Under the pieces are notes generated by a model. It did no database searches, was not told the DNA's origin, and saw nothing but the letters and a program-made list of their open reading frames with translations. Position numbers and translations under genes: made by a program. Of a stretch of DNA of 64,000 bases, positions 11,533-22,600 are shown in pieces; position 1 is the first letter of the stretch; each line of letters opens with the position of its first letter. This DNA comes from Asterias amurensis (lineage: Eukaryota; Echinodermata; Asteroidea; Forcipulatida; Asteriidae), in contig NC_092665.1 in the NCBI RefSeq assembly GCF_032118995.1, positions 4,624,001 through 4,688,000 on the forward strand, written 5' to 3'.

Positions 11533-12588
11533 TATTATACAAATATTGACTGCTTCGAGTGCTATGGTTAAAACTATGACTCCCGAGGTGATCCCCGGAG
11601 CGTTCTATTTTCCCGAGGCGAAGCCGAGGGAAAATAGAACACTCCGGGGATCACCGAGGGAGTCATATTTTTAACCATTGCACGAGTAAAAGCAGTCAAT
11701 ATTTGTTTTATAACACCCCAAACATTTCTAAATACTGTACTGTTATTATTAAGTTACAGACCTGAATGCTACAATCCACGGACGACGCGAATACAGATTG
11801 CAAACACTTTTACTTACTGTGTTGCATGTAGTGTCGCGCAATCCGAAATGGTTACAGACTATTAATTTATCATCCCAGTATACGCAACGGACGTCTGGGT
11901 ACTGCACGCCATGTGCTAGTCTGTTGGACTAGCGCATGGCAAACCGACGCTCTATCACACGGCCGTCGTCTGGCAAAACTAAGACATGTCATGTGACGCG
12001 CTCTAAACCAATGAGCAGGCAGAATACTTGCAAGGGGTGTTATAATATACAAATATTGACTGCTTCGAGTGCTATGGTTAAAACTATGACTCCCGAGGTG
12101 ATCCCCGGAGCGTTCTATTTTCCCGAGGCGAAGCCGAGGGAAAATAGAACGCTCCGGGGATCACTGAGGGAGTCATAGTTTTTAACCATTGCACGAGTAA
12201 AAGCAGTCAATATTTGTTTTATAACACCTCAAACATTTCTAAATACTGTACTATTATTATTAAGTTACAGACCTGAATGCTACAATCCACGGACGACGCG
12301 AATACAGATTGCAAACACTTTTACTTACTGTGTTGCATGTAGTGTCGTGCAATCCGAAATGGTTACAGACTATTAATTTATCATCCTCGTACACGCAACG
12401 GACGTCTGGGTACTGCACGCCGTGTGCTAGTCTGTCGGACTAGCGCACGGCGCCGTGTGCTAGTCTTCGGACTAGCGCATGGCAAACCGACGCACTATCA
12501 CACGGCCGTCGTCTAGCAAAACTAAGACATGTCATGTGACGCGCTCTAAACCAATGAGCAGGCAGAATACTTGCAAGGGGTGTTATAA
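11533..12588. repeat. Two tandem copies of a foldback element with CCCGAGGCGAAGCCGAGGG apex
   Basis: The block beginning TACAAATATTGACTGCTTCG occurs at about 11537 and about 12048, and each copy ends CAAGGGGTGTTATAA. Each contains a long hairpin (ATGACTCCCGAGGTGATCCC pairing with its inverse) whose tip is CCCGAGGCGAAGCCGAGGG. The copies differ by few substitutions plus a small internal duplication near 12420-12480 (CTAGTCT..GGACTAGCGCA), so the tandem duplication is recent. A third, diverged relative lies at 55898-56290. Confidence 0.8.
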
Positions 12589-12740
12589 AGCCCAATGTTC
12601 ATAGATATCTATACCTCCATGGTATATCCATGTTAATTTTGATAAAGGACAGTCCACTTAATAATAATCCTCACATCACATAAATCTTTCTTTCTGCAAG
12701 ATACAGTTGCAAAATGAATTACTTTAATTTTCATAGATGA

Positions 12741-13464
12741 AGTTACACTATTGGTAATTGTCGCAGACCAGTATTCTCACTTGGTGTATCTCAACATAAA
12801 TGCACAATATAACAAACCTGTGAAAATTTGAACTCAATTGGTCATTGAAGTTACGAGAGAGAAACGCCCTTGTCGCACAAGTCGTGTGCTTTCAGATGCT
12901 TGAATTTGAGTCCTCAGCTGAGGTCTCAAAATCAAATTCAAATATTTTAGAGGAAAGTTAATTCTTTCTTAAAGGATTTGGGTACCTTTTCAAAATGTCT
13001 ATAGATTTACATTAAACTTATAGGGTTTGAAGATAATGATAGTGGAAACCTTCCCTTCAAATTACTAACTAAGGTGCTGTAGTTTTTGAGAAATGAGTAA
13101 AACAATGTCATGAAAATACGTTTGTAAATGATTAAAATAATTTTCGTCTCATGAGACGAAAATTATTTACATGACATTGTTTTACTCATTTCCAAAAAAC
13201 TACAGCACCTCAGCTCGTAATATTTTCAGGGAAGCTTTCTACTATCATTATCTTCAAACTGTGTAAGTTTAGTGTAAATCTGTGGACATTGTGTTTTTTT
13301 GTCCTACAAAAGTTACATAGACCCTTTAAAAACTACGTTACTTCAGAGGGAGCCATTTCTCACAATTGTTTAAAACTATCAACAGCTCTCCATTGCTTGT
13401 TACCAAGTAAGTTTTAAAGCTTACATTTATTTTGAGTAATTACCAAAATTGTCCAGTGCCTTTA
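12741..13464 (-). repeat. MITE family A with nested family G
   Basis: Family A flanks (ACACTATTGGTAATTGTCG on the left, AATTGTCCAGTGCCTTTAA on the right) are interrupted at 12969-13329 by family G. Family G is bounded by TTAA on both sides. The empty site would read TCTTTCTTAAAAACTACG, which matches other family A copies. Confidence 0.8.
12969..13329. repeat. Palindromic TTAA-bounded MITE, family G
   Basis: The ends are TTAAAGGATTTGGGTACC and ACATAGACCCTTTAA. The interior pairs AATGAGTAAAACAATGTCAT with its inverse. A TTAA duplication is demonstrated by the intact family A flanks. Other copies lie at 17293-17736 and 25005-25345. Confidence 0.8.
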
Positions 13465-14160
13465 ATAGTTTAGATTAACTGCTCACATAGTCCAATAATA
13501 CTTAAAACCATTTATTCAAGAGCAAACATTAAAAATCAGAAAACGCACAACTTCAAGTATATAGCTGTAATACTCATAGTTATAACAAAATTTTCAATAA
13601 AGCTTGCTTCTATTTTATTTGCTTCACTGCCAAAATATTATTCCAAATGACTGAATAAGAATTAGAATAATACTGAAAAAATGCTATAATAATACTAAAT
13701 TAAATAAGTAAATAAAATAAGCCATGAAAGAGAAATAGATCAAGAACAAAAGAATGAAGAAACAGAAAGAGGAAATAGGTGAAACAATCTGAAAGGATGA
13801 CACTGAACTCAGAACAAATAGAAGAGAATATTGGTAAATTTTAGTTTCATTCTCACATTAAAGTTTTATCTACAATAATCAAAAGAGACTAAAAACAAAT
13901 AAAGTAATTGCATTATTACTTTAATGGATGAATGAAGATGACTCCACAAATTACATCGACAAAATACTAATAATGAATTATGCATTCATTTTTATGAAAA
14001 TGCAGTATTAATTGACCAATCACCTATTTTGGTGGAAAGAAAAACAAGTTCCAAATATCACACTTGTAACTTCTTCAGTCCGTTGAAAAGTAACTAAAAA
14101 AATCTGTTTTTCTTCATTAAGTTTGATAGACGTAGCTTATTAATAAAAAATAGTCAGTGT
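13465..14160. other. AT-rich stretch without recognisable features
   Basis: The sequence is A/T-rich, purine-skewed and low in complexity around 13700-13850. I found no frames, repeats or RNA genes. Confidence 0.4.
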
Positions 14161-14216
14161 TTATACAGCACTTTTCACGTCAAAAGGGGGTCCCAAATCG
14201 CTTCACATTGTTACCT

Positions 14217-14379
14217 TAAAGGCACTGGACACATTTGGCAGATGTCAAAGACAGTACTTCAGAGGGAGCCGTTTCTCACAATGTTTTATACTATCAACCT
14301 CTCCTCATTACTCGTTACCATGTAAGGTTTAGGCTAATAGTTATTTTGAGTAATAACCAATAGTGTCCACTACCTTTAC
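14217..14379. repeat. Internally deleted MITE family A
   Basis: Both ends are present (TTAAAGGCACTGGACAC and CAATAGTGTCCACTACCTTT) but the middle is deleted to about 163 bp. It follows a LINE/SINE-like tail (CAAATCGCTTCACATTGTTACC, 14150-14216). Confidence 0.7.
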
Positions 14380-14499
14380 ACATGATTAATCTGAAACTGA
14401 GATGCCAATTTATGCTTAATATAAATATATACTTTTTACAGGAGTCTTTACAATCTCAACTGTCTAAGCTACCTCAATTGTTTGTTCCAACAGGACGCC

Positions 14500-14846
14500 A
14501 TTTATCAGCTGAGGTTTCGAATCAATTCAAGTATTTTAGTGAAAAATTACATGTACTTCTTTCTCAAAAACCATGTTACTTCATTTCTCACAATGTTGTT
14601 AACCATCAACAGCCCTCCATTGCTCGTCACCAAGTAATTTTTATGCTAATAATTATTTTGAGTAATTACCAATAGTGTCCAGGGGTGGATTTCACAAAGA
14701 GTTAAGACTAGTCTTATCTCGACTTAGGACAAGTTACTCGTCCTAACTTAGGACTCCCCAAACGTTTTTGATATCTCCTAGGACCAGTCCTAAGGTAGGA
14801 ATAGTCCTACACGTAACTCTTTGTGAAATCGGCCCCAGTGTCTTAA
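14500..14846. repeat. MITE family A half copy with nested family C2 palindrome
   Basis: The right half of family A ends AATTACCAATAGTGTCCAG. It is interrupted by a 157-bp C2 unit (14682-14838, ends GGTGGATTTCACAAAGAG / CTCTTTGTGAAATCGGCC). The family A end TGTCTTAA resumes afterwards. Confidence 0.7.
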
Positions 14847-15214
14847 AAGGCACTGTACACGTTTGGTAATTGTAAAAAAAAACAGTGTTCTCACTTGGTG
14901 TATCCCATCATAAGCATAAAATAACAAACGTGTGTAAATTTTGGCTCAATGGGTCATCGAAGTTGCGAGAAAATGATGAAAGAAAAAACACCCTTGTTGG
15001 ACGAACTTGTGTGCTTTCAGATAGGAATAAAAGACTTCTAGCTAGAAGTCTTTCAATATTTTAGTGAGAAATTGTAAATCTTTCTCAAAAACTACGTTAC
15101 TTCAGAGGGAGTAGCAATGTTTTATACCATCAACAGCTCTCCATTGCTTGTTACCAAGTCAGTTTTTAAGTTAATATTTGTCTTGAGTACTAACCAAACA
15201 TGTACCTTCCCTTT
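14841..15214. repeat. MITE family A, complete
   Basis: The ends are TTAAAAGGCACTGTACACG and ACATGTACCTTCCCTTTAAA. Internal family A landmarks (GTTGCGAGAAAATGATGAAAG, GTTACTTCAGAGGGAG) are in the usual order, in reverse orientation to the 7263 copy. Confidence 0.75.
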
Positions 15215-15502
15215 AAACAACGTTCCTCCACAAAATATATATATTATTTGCCATTTTGATGTACTTGGAGAGTCAACAAGTTATTTCTGCTAACTTATTG
15301 CTAAAGGCTTGTTCCACCTGGTTTGCTTTTATTAAAATCTGCTTACTCGAGTTAGAATGGTCAGAATTTTTTGGGGGGTGGGTTGCCTTAGACATGAATG
15401 AGCATCGTAAACACTGGTGCAGTGTTAACACACATAGACAACATTAGCAATTAGCCATTTGCGAGTAAGATTTGAATCGTATCTGGTACAATGACTTGCT
15501 TA

Positions 15503-15963
15503 AGCCGTGTTTGCACTGGATTAATATTTTGGGCAACTTAACCATGACGCTGGGTAACATTCCGACGGGTTAACTTTCCCACCGTCCGCACTTGGATTTA
15601 TTTGACTCGGGTAAACTTACCGAGACCGTGGGTTAACTAACTGAGCTGGCCCCCTGCGTAACATTGAATAGTTTGATAATCACAAAAATCTTATTCTTCC
15701 ATGACAAAACATGTCAGCTTCTTCGGATCACGGACGGATGGGAGATTTAACCGAGTCATCCCGTCCGCATTGGACTTTCTGGCTCGGTTAAACTGACCTG
15801 GTCAATCTTCCTGGGCACCTTTGGCTCGGTTAAACTACCCATTCCGGTCGGGTAAGTTTCCTGGGAGGAAAACTTCCTGGGCTGTTCGCATTGGACTTAA
15901 AATGGGTAAGTTACCTATTGGCTCGGGTAGTTTACCCAAATTAAGTCCAATGGGAACAGGGCT
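15503..15963. mobile_element. PIF/Harbinger-type MITE, 3-bp TTA duplication
   Basis: The ends are AGCCGTGTTTGCACTGGA and the inverse TCCAATGGGAACAGGGCT. They are flanked by TTA on both sides (15500-15502 and 15964-15966). The interior is full of GGGTAA/TTACCC and CTCGGTTAAAC blocks. A 3-bp TWA target with AGCC(C) ends is characteristic of PIF/Harbinger relatives; no transposase is encoded. Confidence 0.75.
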
Positions 15964-16339
15964 TTAGTCACAAGTTACCGCTTACATTTGAATTCCTCAG
16001 ACTAAAGAGGGACAGTTGGTATATATTACATGATTCGGGGCAAGCTTTTGTATAGCAACCTCCAGATGAGCAAACCCTGGTACCAGTGTGCCATACACAT
16101 CCATTCAGAATTGTGTATGCGTTTTCACCTTCACCGTTTCTTACGTAACTACGCAAAAGCTTACCCCTAATCATGTGACATAGCAATTGCTCTGTAGTCT
16201 TAGGAATTCAAACTTAAGTGGTGACATAACCATCATGCGCGTCATTATACCAGACAAAGTTAAAATCTAACATGCCAATTGCTTATGTCAAACACTAGTA
16301 ACCCACACTTTTTGTAACTGAACATCAACATAAAATACA

Positions 16340-16400
16340 AAACCTGTGAGAATTTAAGCGCAATTGGTCATGAAAATCACAAGAAAATAGTGAAAACCCC
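16340..16400. repeat. Fragment of MITE family A in the SEC62 3' flank
   Basis: CAAAACCTGTGAGAATTTAAGCGCAATTGGTCATGAAAATCACAAGAAAATAGTG matches an internal piece of family A only. It lies about 250 bp beyond the SEC62 stop codon. Confidence 0.5.
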
Positions 16401-16639
16401 AGTATATGTTTTCACCAATTACAAACAAAAATCTGAATGCAGCTCGCGAGATCTAAACTATCGTTTCATTCATTTCTAAAGACTTCAGCATTTCGAGCAA
16501 AACTATTTCAAGGGATGTTTTCAACCATGACCATCTTTATACCATGTATTATGAAGTGTATATCTGTGAGCATTTATATTTTAAATCTCACCAATACTGT
16601 GCACATCCTTAAAAACCAAATTTCCAGTACGAGTACGAG

Positions 16640-19600
16640 TTATTGTCTAGAAATACTTGGTTGTGATTCCTCCGATGCAGCGGACACCTCATCTTGCTCA
16701 ATAAATTCAAATTCATCTTGATGATCAGGATTAGAACTGGAGCGACTTCCATTGTCGTCTTCTTCTTCATCTTCCTCTTCTTCTTCCTCATTCTGTTTAT
16801 CTGGATCCTCCTCTTGTACGTCATCACTTGTTACTCCTTTTTCTTCCTCTGTTTCTTTTGTCTCTTCTTCAGTCGTCAAAGTTGTGGTATTGGAAGATTT
16901 TGTGTCTGGTTTGTTGACGTCGAGTTGATAGGCAGGTTGAAATGATTCAAGTATTCCAACATCGGCAAGAAGATTTGGAAATATCCAGAGATGAAATCTC
17001 CCGATAGTACAACCCCACAGAAGGACGAACATGACAAGGCGTACTGCAAGAAGAGATCACAAGTCTTATCTTAAGTTATCTCAAGTGTAGTGTCCTCATC
17101 ACCATTTTTCACGGAGAGATGGGCAAGTCAAAATGTAGAGAAGCTTTTTTATTTTATTAATGGATGCTCAAACTCAAACTGAAAACTATAAACCTTTATT
17201 GTACAGCTTCAGAGCACTGGTGCAGTTTAACCACTTCAAGTCAGATGATTATGCCTGACACAGTGATTTACAATTTATATGGTATGAGTGATAAAGGAAT
17301 TGGGTAATTTTTGTCCAGAGATTAACATTAAACTTACACCGTTTGAAGATAATGGTAGTAGAAAGCTTACCTTAAAATATTAATTGCCGAGGTTGTGTAG
17401 TTTTTGAGAAATTAGTAAAACAAAGTTGAAAATGCTATTTATCTAAACAGTTGTCGTGACTTGTTTTACATTTTTTCAAAAACTACAGCACCTCCGCAAG
17501 TTTTCTACCATCATTATCTTTATTATAAAACTGTGTGCGTTTGAAAGGAACAGGTTGCTCTGGACTCTTAAAACGGACTCTTAAAACATCTTTCTAACCA
17601 TATGAATTACACAAGAAAACAGTTTCAAACTCTCTTTATAGACCAGCTCGTCCGATCAAAGTCAACGTGTTCCTCTAATGTAAATCTGTGGACATTGCGT
17701 TTTGTGTTCTACCAAAAGTACCAAGACCCTCTAAATAGTTAAGTCCCTGTCTTCTTACATGATGAACTTACCAATCGCTAGAGCCAGTACACTTCCCACT
17801 ACACCAGCCCCACCAAGACTTAAATAGTAAGTCCCTGTCTTCCTACATGATGAACTTACAAATCGCTAGACTAGGCCACTTCCTACCACACCAGCGCCAC
17901 CAAGACTTAAATAGTAAGTCCCTGTCTTCCTACATGATGAACTTACAAATCGCTAGAGCCAGTACACTTCCCACTACACCAACCCCACCAAGACTTAAAT
18001 AGTAAGTCCCTGTCTTCCTACATGATGAACCTACCAATCACTAGAGCCAGTACACTTCCCACTACACCAGCCCCACCAAGACTTAAATAGTAAATCCCCG
18101 TCTTCTTACATGATGAACTTATCAATCGCTAGAGCCAGTACACTTCCCACTACACCAGCCCCACCAAGACTTAAATAGTAAGTCCCTGTCTTCCTACATG
18201 ATGAACTTACAAATCGCTAGAGCTAGGCCACTTCCTACCACACCAGCGCCACCAAGACTTAAATAGTAAGTCCCTGTCTTCCTACATGATAAACTTACCA
18301 ATCGCTAGAGCTAAAACACTTCCCACTACACCAGCCCCACCAAGACTTAAATTTAAATAGTAAGTACCTGTCTTCCTACATGATGAACTTACAAATCGCT
18401 AGAGCTAGGCCACTTTCTACCACACCAGCGCCACCAAGACTTAAATAGTAAGTCCCTGTCTTCCTACATGATGAACTTACCAATCGCTAGAGCAAGAACA
18501 CTTCCCACTACACCAGCCCCACCAAGACTTAAATAGTAAGTGCCAGCTCTCATCCATGGTGGCCACAGAGGAAACAAACAAACTCCTATCGCTCCAACAA
18601 CTAAAAAAAACAACAACATAATAACGAAGCTATAATGGAGTCATACTAAGGGAATCAATGTGTGGTGAAGAGGTTTTCAACTAGTGGTTTAATCCCAACG
18701 AGGCCTGGTTCTTCATAATTTTACCGAGACTAAGTCGAGGTAAATTATCAAGAACCAGGCCTCGGCTGGTTTAAACCACTAGTTGAAAAACATAAATTTT
18801 AACAGATTTGTTACTTTATGCATATGTTGAGATACACCAACTGTTCAGACTACTCTTTGACAATTACCAATAGCTGAATAGTGTCCAGTGTCTTTAAAGC
18901 CATTATACACTTTCGGTACAGAAAAAAAAAAAAAGTTTTACAGGGTTTACAGAAGGTAATGGTGAAAGACTTATCTTGAAATATTTTTCCATGAAATGGT
19001 TTACTTTTTGAGAAACCATTAAAACATTATCAATTCTCGATAGCGAGAATTACGGATTTATTTTAAACACATGTCATGACGCTGCGAAACGTGGGGAAAC
19101 AATGGTTGGTTTTCCCGTTATTTTCTCCCGACTCCGATGACCCTAAATTTTCACAGGTTTGTTATTTTATATATAAGTTGTGATACACGAAGTGTGGGCC
19201 TTGGACAATACTGTTTACCGATAGTTTACTCTCAAACCACATAACTACACATTATGAGGGCAATTCGAAGTTAAACTCACCTAGCAACAAACCATATACA
19301 TAGTACATGGGTTTGATTGGGTCATAAATCCACACGTATGCCTGTGGGTGAAAAAAAAAGGAAATGAATATACAATATTGAATAATGAGAAGTTAAAAAG
19401 ATACTGCAGAAGACTATGTTCCATTTCATTAAAGGCACTGGACACTATTGGTAATTACTAAAAAAACTTGTTAATAATAATAATAATAATAATAATAAGA
19501 CTTTTAATGCGCACATATCCACCCTGCTGGGTGTTCAAGGCGCAGAATTGTTGTCATAAAAACATTTATGTTAGCATTTATGTTAACAAAAAAACTTACT

Positions 19601-22600
19601 TGGTAATGAGCAATGATAGTATAAAACCTTATGAAAAATGGCTCCCTCTGAAGTAACGTAGTTTTTGAGAAAGAAATAATTTCTCACTGAAATAATATTT
19701 CAAATGAATTCGAAACCTCAGCTGAGGTCTGGAATTCGATGCATCTGAAAGCACACAACTTGTGCGACAAGGGTGTTTTTTCTTTCATTATTCTCTCACA
19801 ACTTCGACGACCTATTGAGTCTAAATTTATACATGTTGAGATACACTAAGTGAGAATACTGGCCTTAAGAATTACCAATAGTGTCCAATGCCTTTAAGGA
19901 ATGAGAACTTGATACAATAATAAGAGCTTGTCAGAGTTGCGCATGAAGCTGAGACCTGTAAGATCTAAAACTAAAACAGGACACACGACAAAATTAAGTG
20001 CTTATACACCAATCCAGGCACGCAAGTGTTGGGCACCGCGCTCCTACTGCGGAGTACCTGCGCCTAATTTTTTGCACAAAGACACGAGAAAATCATGTTC
20101 CTTTTCACTCTCCATAGAAATTAAATGTTTTCCTCAACGACTTACAAGATTTCCTTGATAGGAGATCATGATATACCAATGTAGATCACTGACCACAAAT
20201 ATTTGCAACTAAAAAGAAACCGAATCATCTTAAAAACGATGCTTGTCTTAGGTGAGTTAGGGGTCAAAGACGCGGAAACTGCATAATAGTTGCTAAAATG
20301 CGTTACATCGGCAAGGTATTTTGTCAGAATTCCAGTATTTTACTTTCTGCTTAATTTTAAAAATTTATCAAGAACGTAGTACATCGTTATATCATGCAGC
20401 CATATCAGGGAAATTGCATAGATTGTCGAGGAAGACATTCAATTCCCGTAAAAAGTGGAAAAGAAAACGATTTTCTTGTGTCTTTGTGCACAAAATTAGG
20501 CACAAGTACACCGCAGCAGTGGCGCGCCACGCCCAGCACTTGCACAACCCGATTTGTGTATACTGTGGGTAAACACAAATAATAACATTATTTATCCCCG
20601 ATTCAAATTTAACATCTGTTAAAATCACTTTGATACCTGCTTTGATTGGTTTTTGAAAGGGCCAGGGCACCAAGGCATTATCTCCTCTGTAAAGGGCACC
20701 CTAAATGTATGACGAAATTGTACAGTTCTACTAGAGCATTTCAATGGAGCACCAAGGCTATGACCAGGGGGCATGGACACAATCGCCTCCATTGAGAAGT
20801 ATACGGTCTGTGCTCTAGAATGAAAATGTCATGGATTCAAATCCCAGAGCGATATGCCTGTGGGGTATGGGGGCTAACTAGCCAGCAGCCGATTTCACGA
20901 AACGCTAGGATTAATCCTAACTCGAGGAAGGACGAGCAACTCGCCCTAACTAAGGAAGGGTTCGATGCGTCCTACGTATTTGGATACGGATCTGAACCTG
21001 TCCTAAGTCCTAAGATTGATCCTAAGTTAGGAAGAGTTTGGTGAAATCGAAGGCTGAACATCTGACGTCACACTTCGAGGCTTGTGAATAACGCCAGAGA
21101 CCTGCCTCGAGACAGGCGTGTATATTCACCTTTGACCTAATACCCTCATTTCAGATAAGGATACGCAGTCAAATTCCATTGTGGACGTGACAGCAGCGAC
21201 TGTTTTGGCACCTATGTCACTGCACGTTTATCAATATCATTGTATCCAATGGAATCACTGGATCTAGCGGCAGGGACCTGTCTTAAAGACCTGCTTCTTG
21301 AACAAAAATGTCAAGTCGTGAACTTTGCTGAATTCCACTTAAAATGTTTTTGATGAATAAGGAAATCGAGTCTATGATTATAAATAGGTTTCAATTGTGT
21401 AAAAAAACAATCATTTTGTATGCCCTTGTCCAGAGCTTTTCTGCAAGATTTGCGAAAAGCCCCGTTACGTAATCACTCTCAAAACGTCATAAGTAGATAA
21501 AGCTGCTTTGTTGCAGCGTGGATGTATAACAAAGCAAACTCCCACAAATGACGTCAGCGGCATTGTTCTTTGACGCCCGCTCTCAATGGCAGATGTGTTT
21601 TTAGTTTTTCAAAAAACCTTTAGGTAGGGGCCTGATTTTTTACTTGATAATTACGAAAAGTTCAGAAGTGTACACATATCAAAATTACATTAAAATGGTG
21701 AACAAGTGCATTATAAACAAGTAAAAATACCATTTCTGTTGAAAACATTCCGCTCAGGTAGCTGTTTAAAGACAGCAGCCCTGTCTAGGGGCTAACTTAT
21801 CACTTTGGCAATAACCGATGAGTAGAAGACCACTTACATCACTTCCATCTTTGAAGTACTGATCGTCTGTGGGCTCAAGTTTTATCTTCCTCTTGCCTTC
21901 CTTGCTCTTCTTAGCTTTTGGTGTTCCCTCTTCCTGTAATAAAAACATGAAACACTTGAAGATTAAGATTAATAATAACATAAGTCTTATCATGCTTATA
22001 AAGCTCATGTACGTGTATCTACCAAACAAGGTACTCAAGGCGCTGAGTACAAACTTTCAGAAAGATTGGTTACTGAAGTTATGAGTTATGAGAGCCAATT
22101 ATGTAGCACTTATAAGGGTTTACAAGGTGCTATGCCGCATACAGAAGCCACAGCCAGGAACCCCAGGGGGAACCCGGGGCCGAACCCCTTCTCTTTTCGT
22201 TAAGTGCACTGGGTTCTTTTATACGCATACACAACACGGGACGAACGGCTTCACGTCCCATCGGTAGGACGAAGCAATGGTTAAGTGTCTTGCTTCAGGA
22301 CACAAGTGTCACGGCTGGGGATTCGAACCCACACTCTGCTGAACAGAAACACCAGAGTTTGAATTCGGCGCTCGCAACCACTCGGCCATGACACTTCCAC
22401 GGGTTGACACGGGTAGAAATTACCAAAACTTGGCCAAGTTTTACTTGGCTGGTGAAATGTCACCGGTTTTGAATATCATCAAGTGGCATATGTGGTGTTT
22501 TTTTTCCAGAAGGCCTCAAGTACATAGTGTTTATCACATACCAGTGTAGGGTAACACCAAAATAATGACATGCTCTCACATCACAGTTAGTAAATGAATA

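Noticed and set aside
17741-18537. 88-bp repeats as alternative exons of SEC62
   Set aside because: Each unit has a donor but no convincing acceptor with a pyrimidine tract, and 88 is not a multiple of three, so the copies cannot be added as in-frame exons.
20820-21044. 74-codon frame MKMSWIQIPERYACG
   Set aside because: It crosses the border between a decayed E copy and a C1 MITE.
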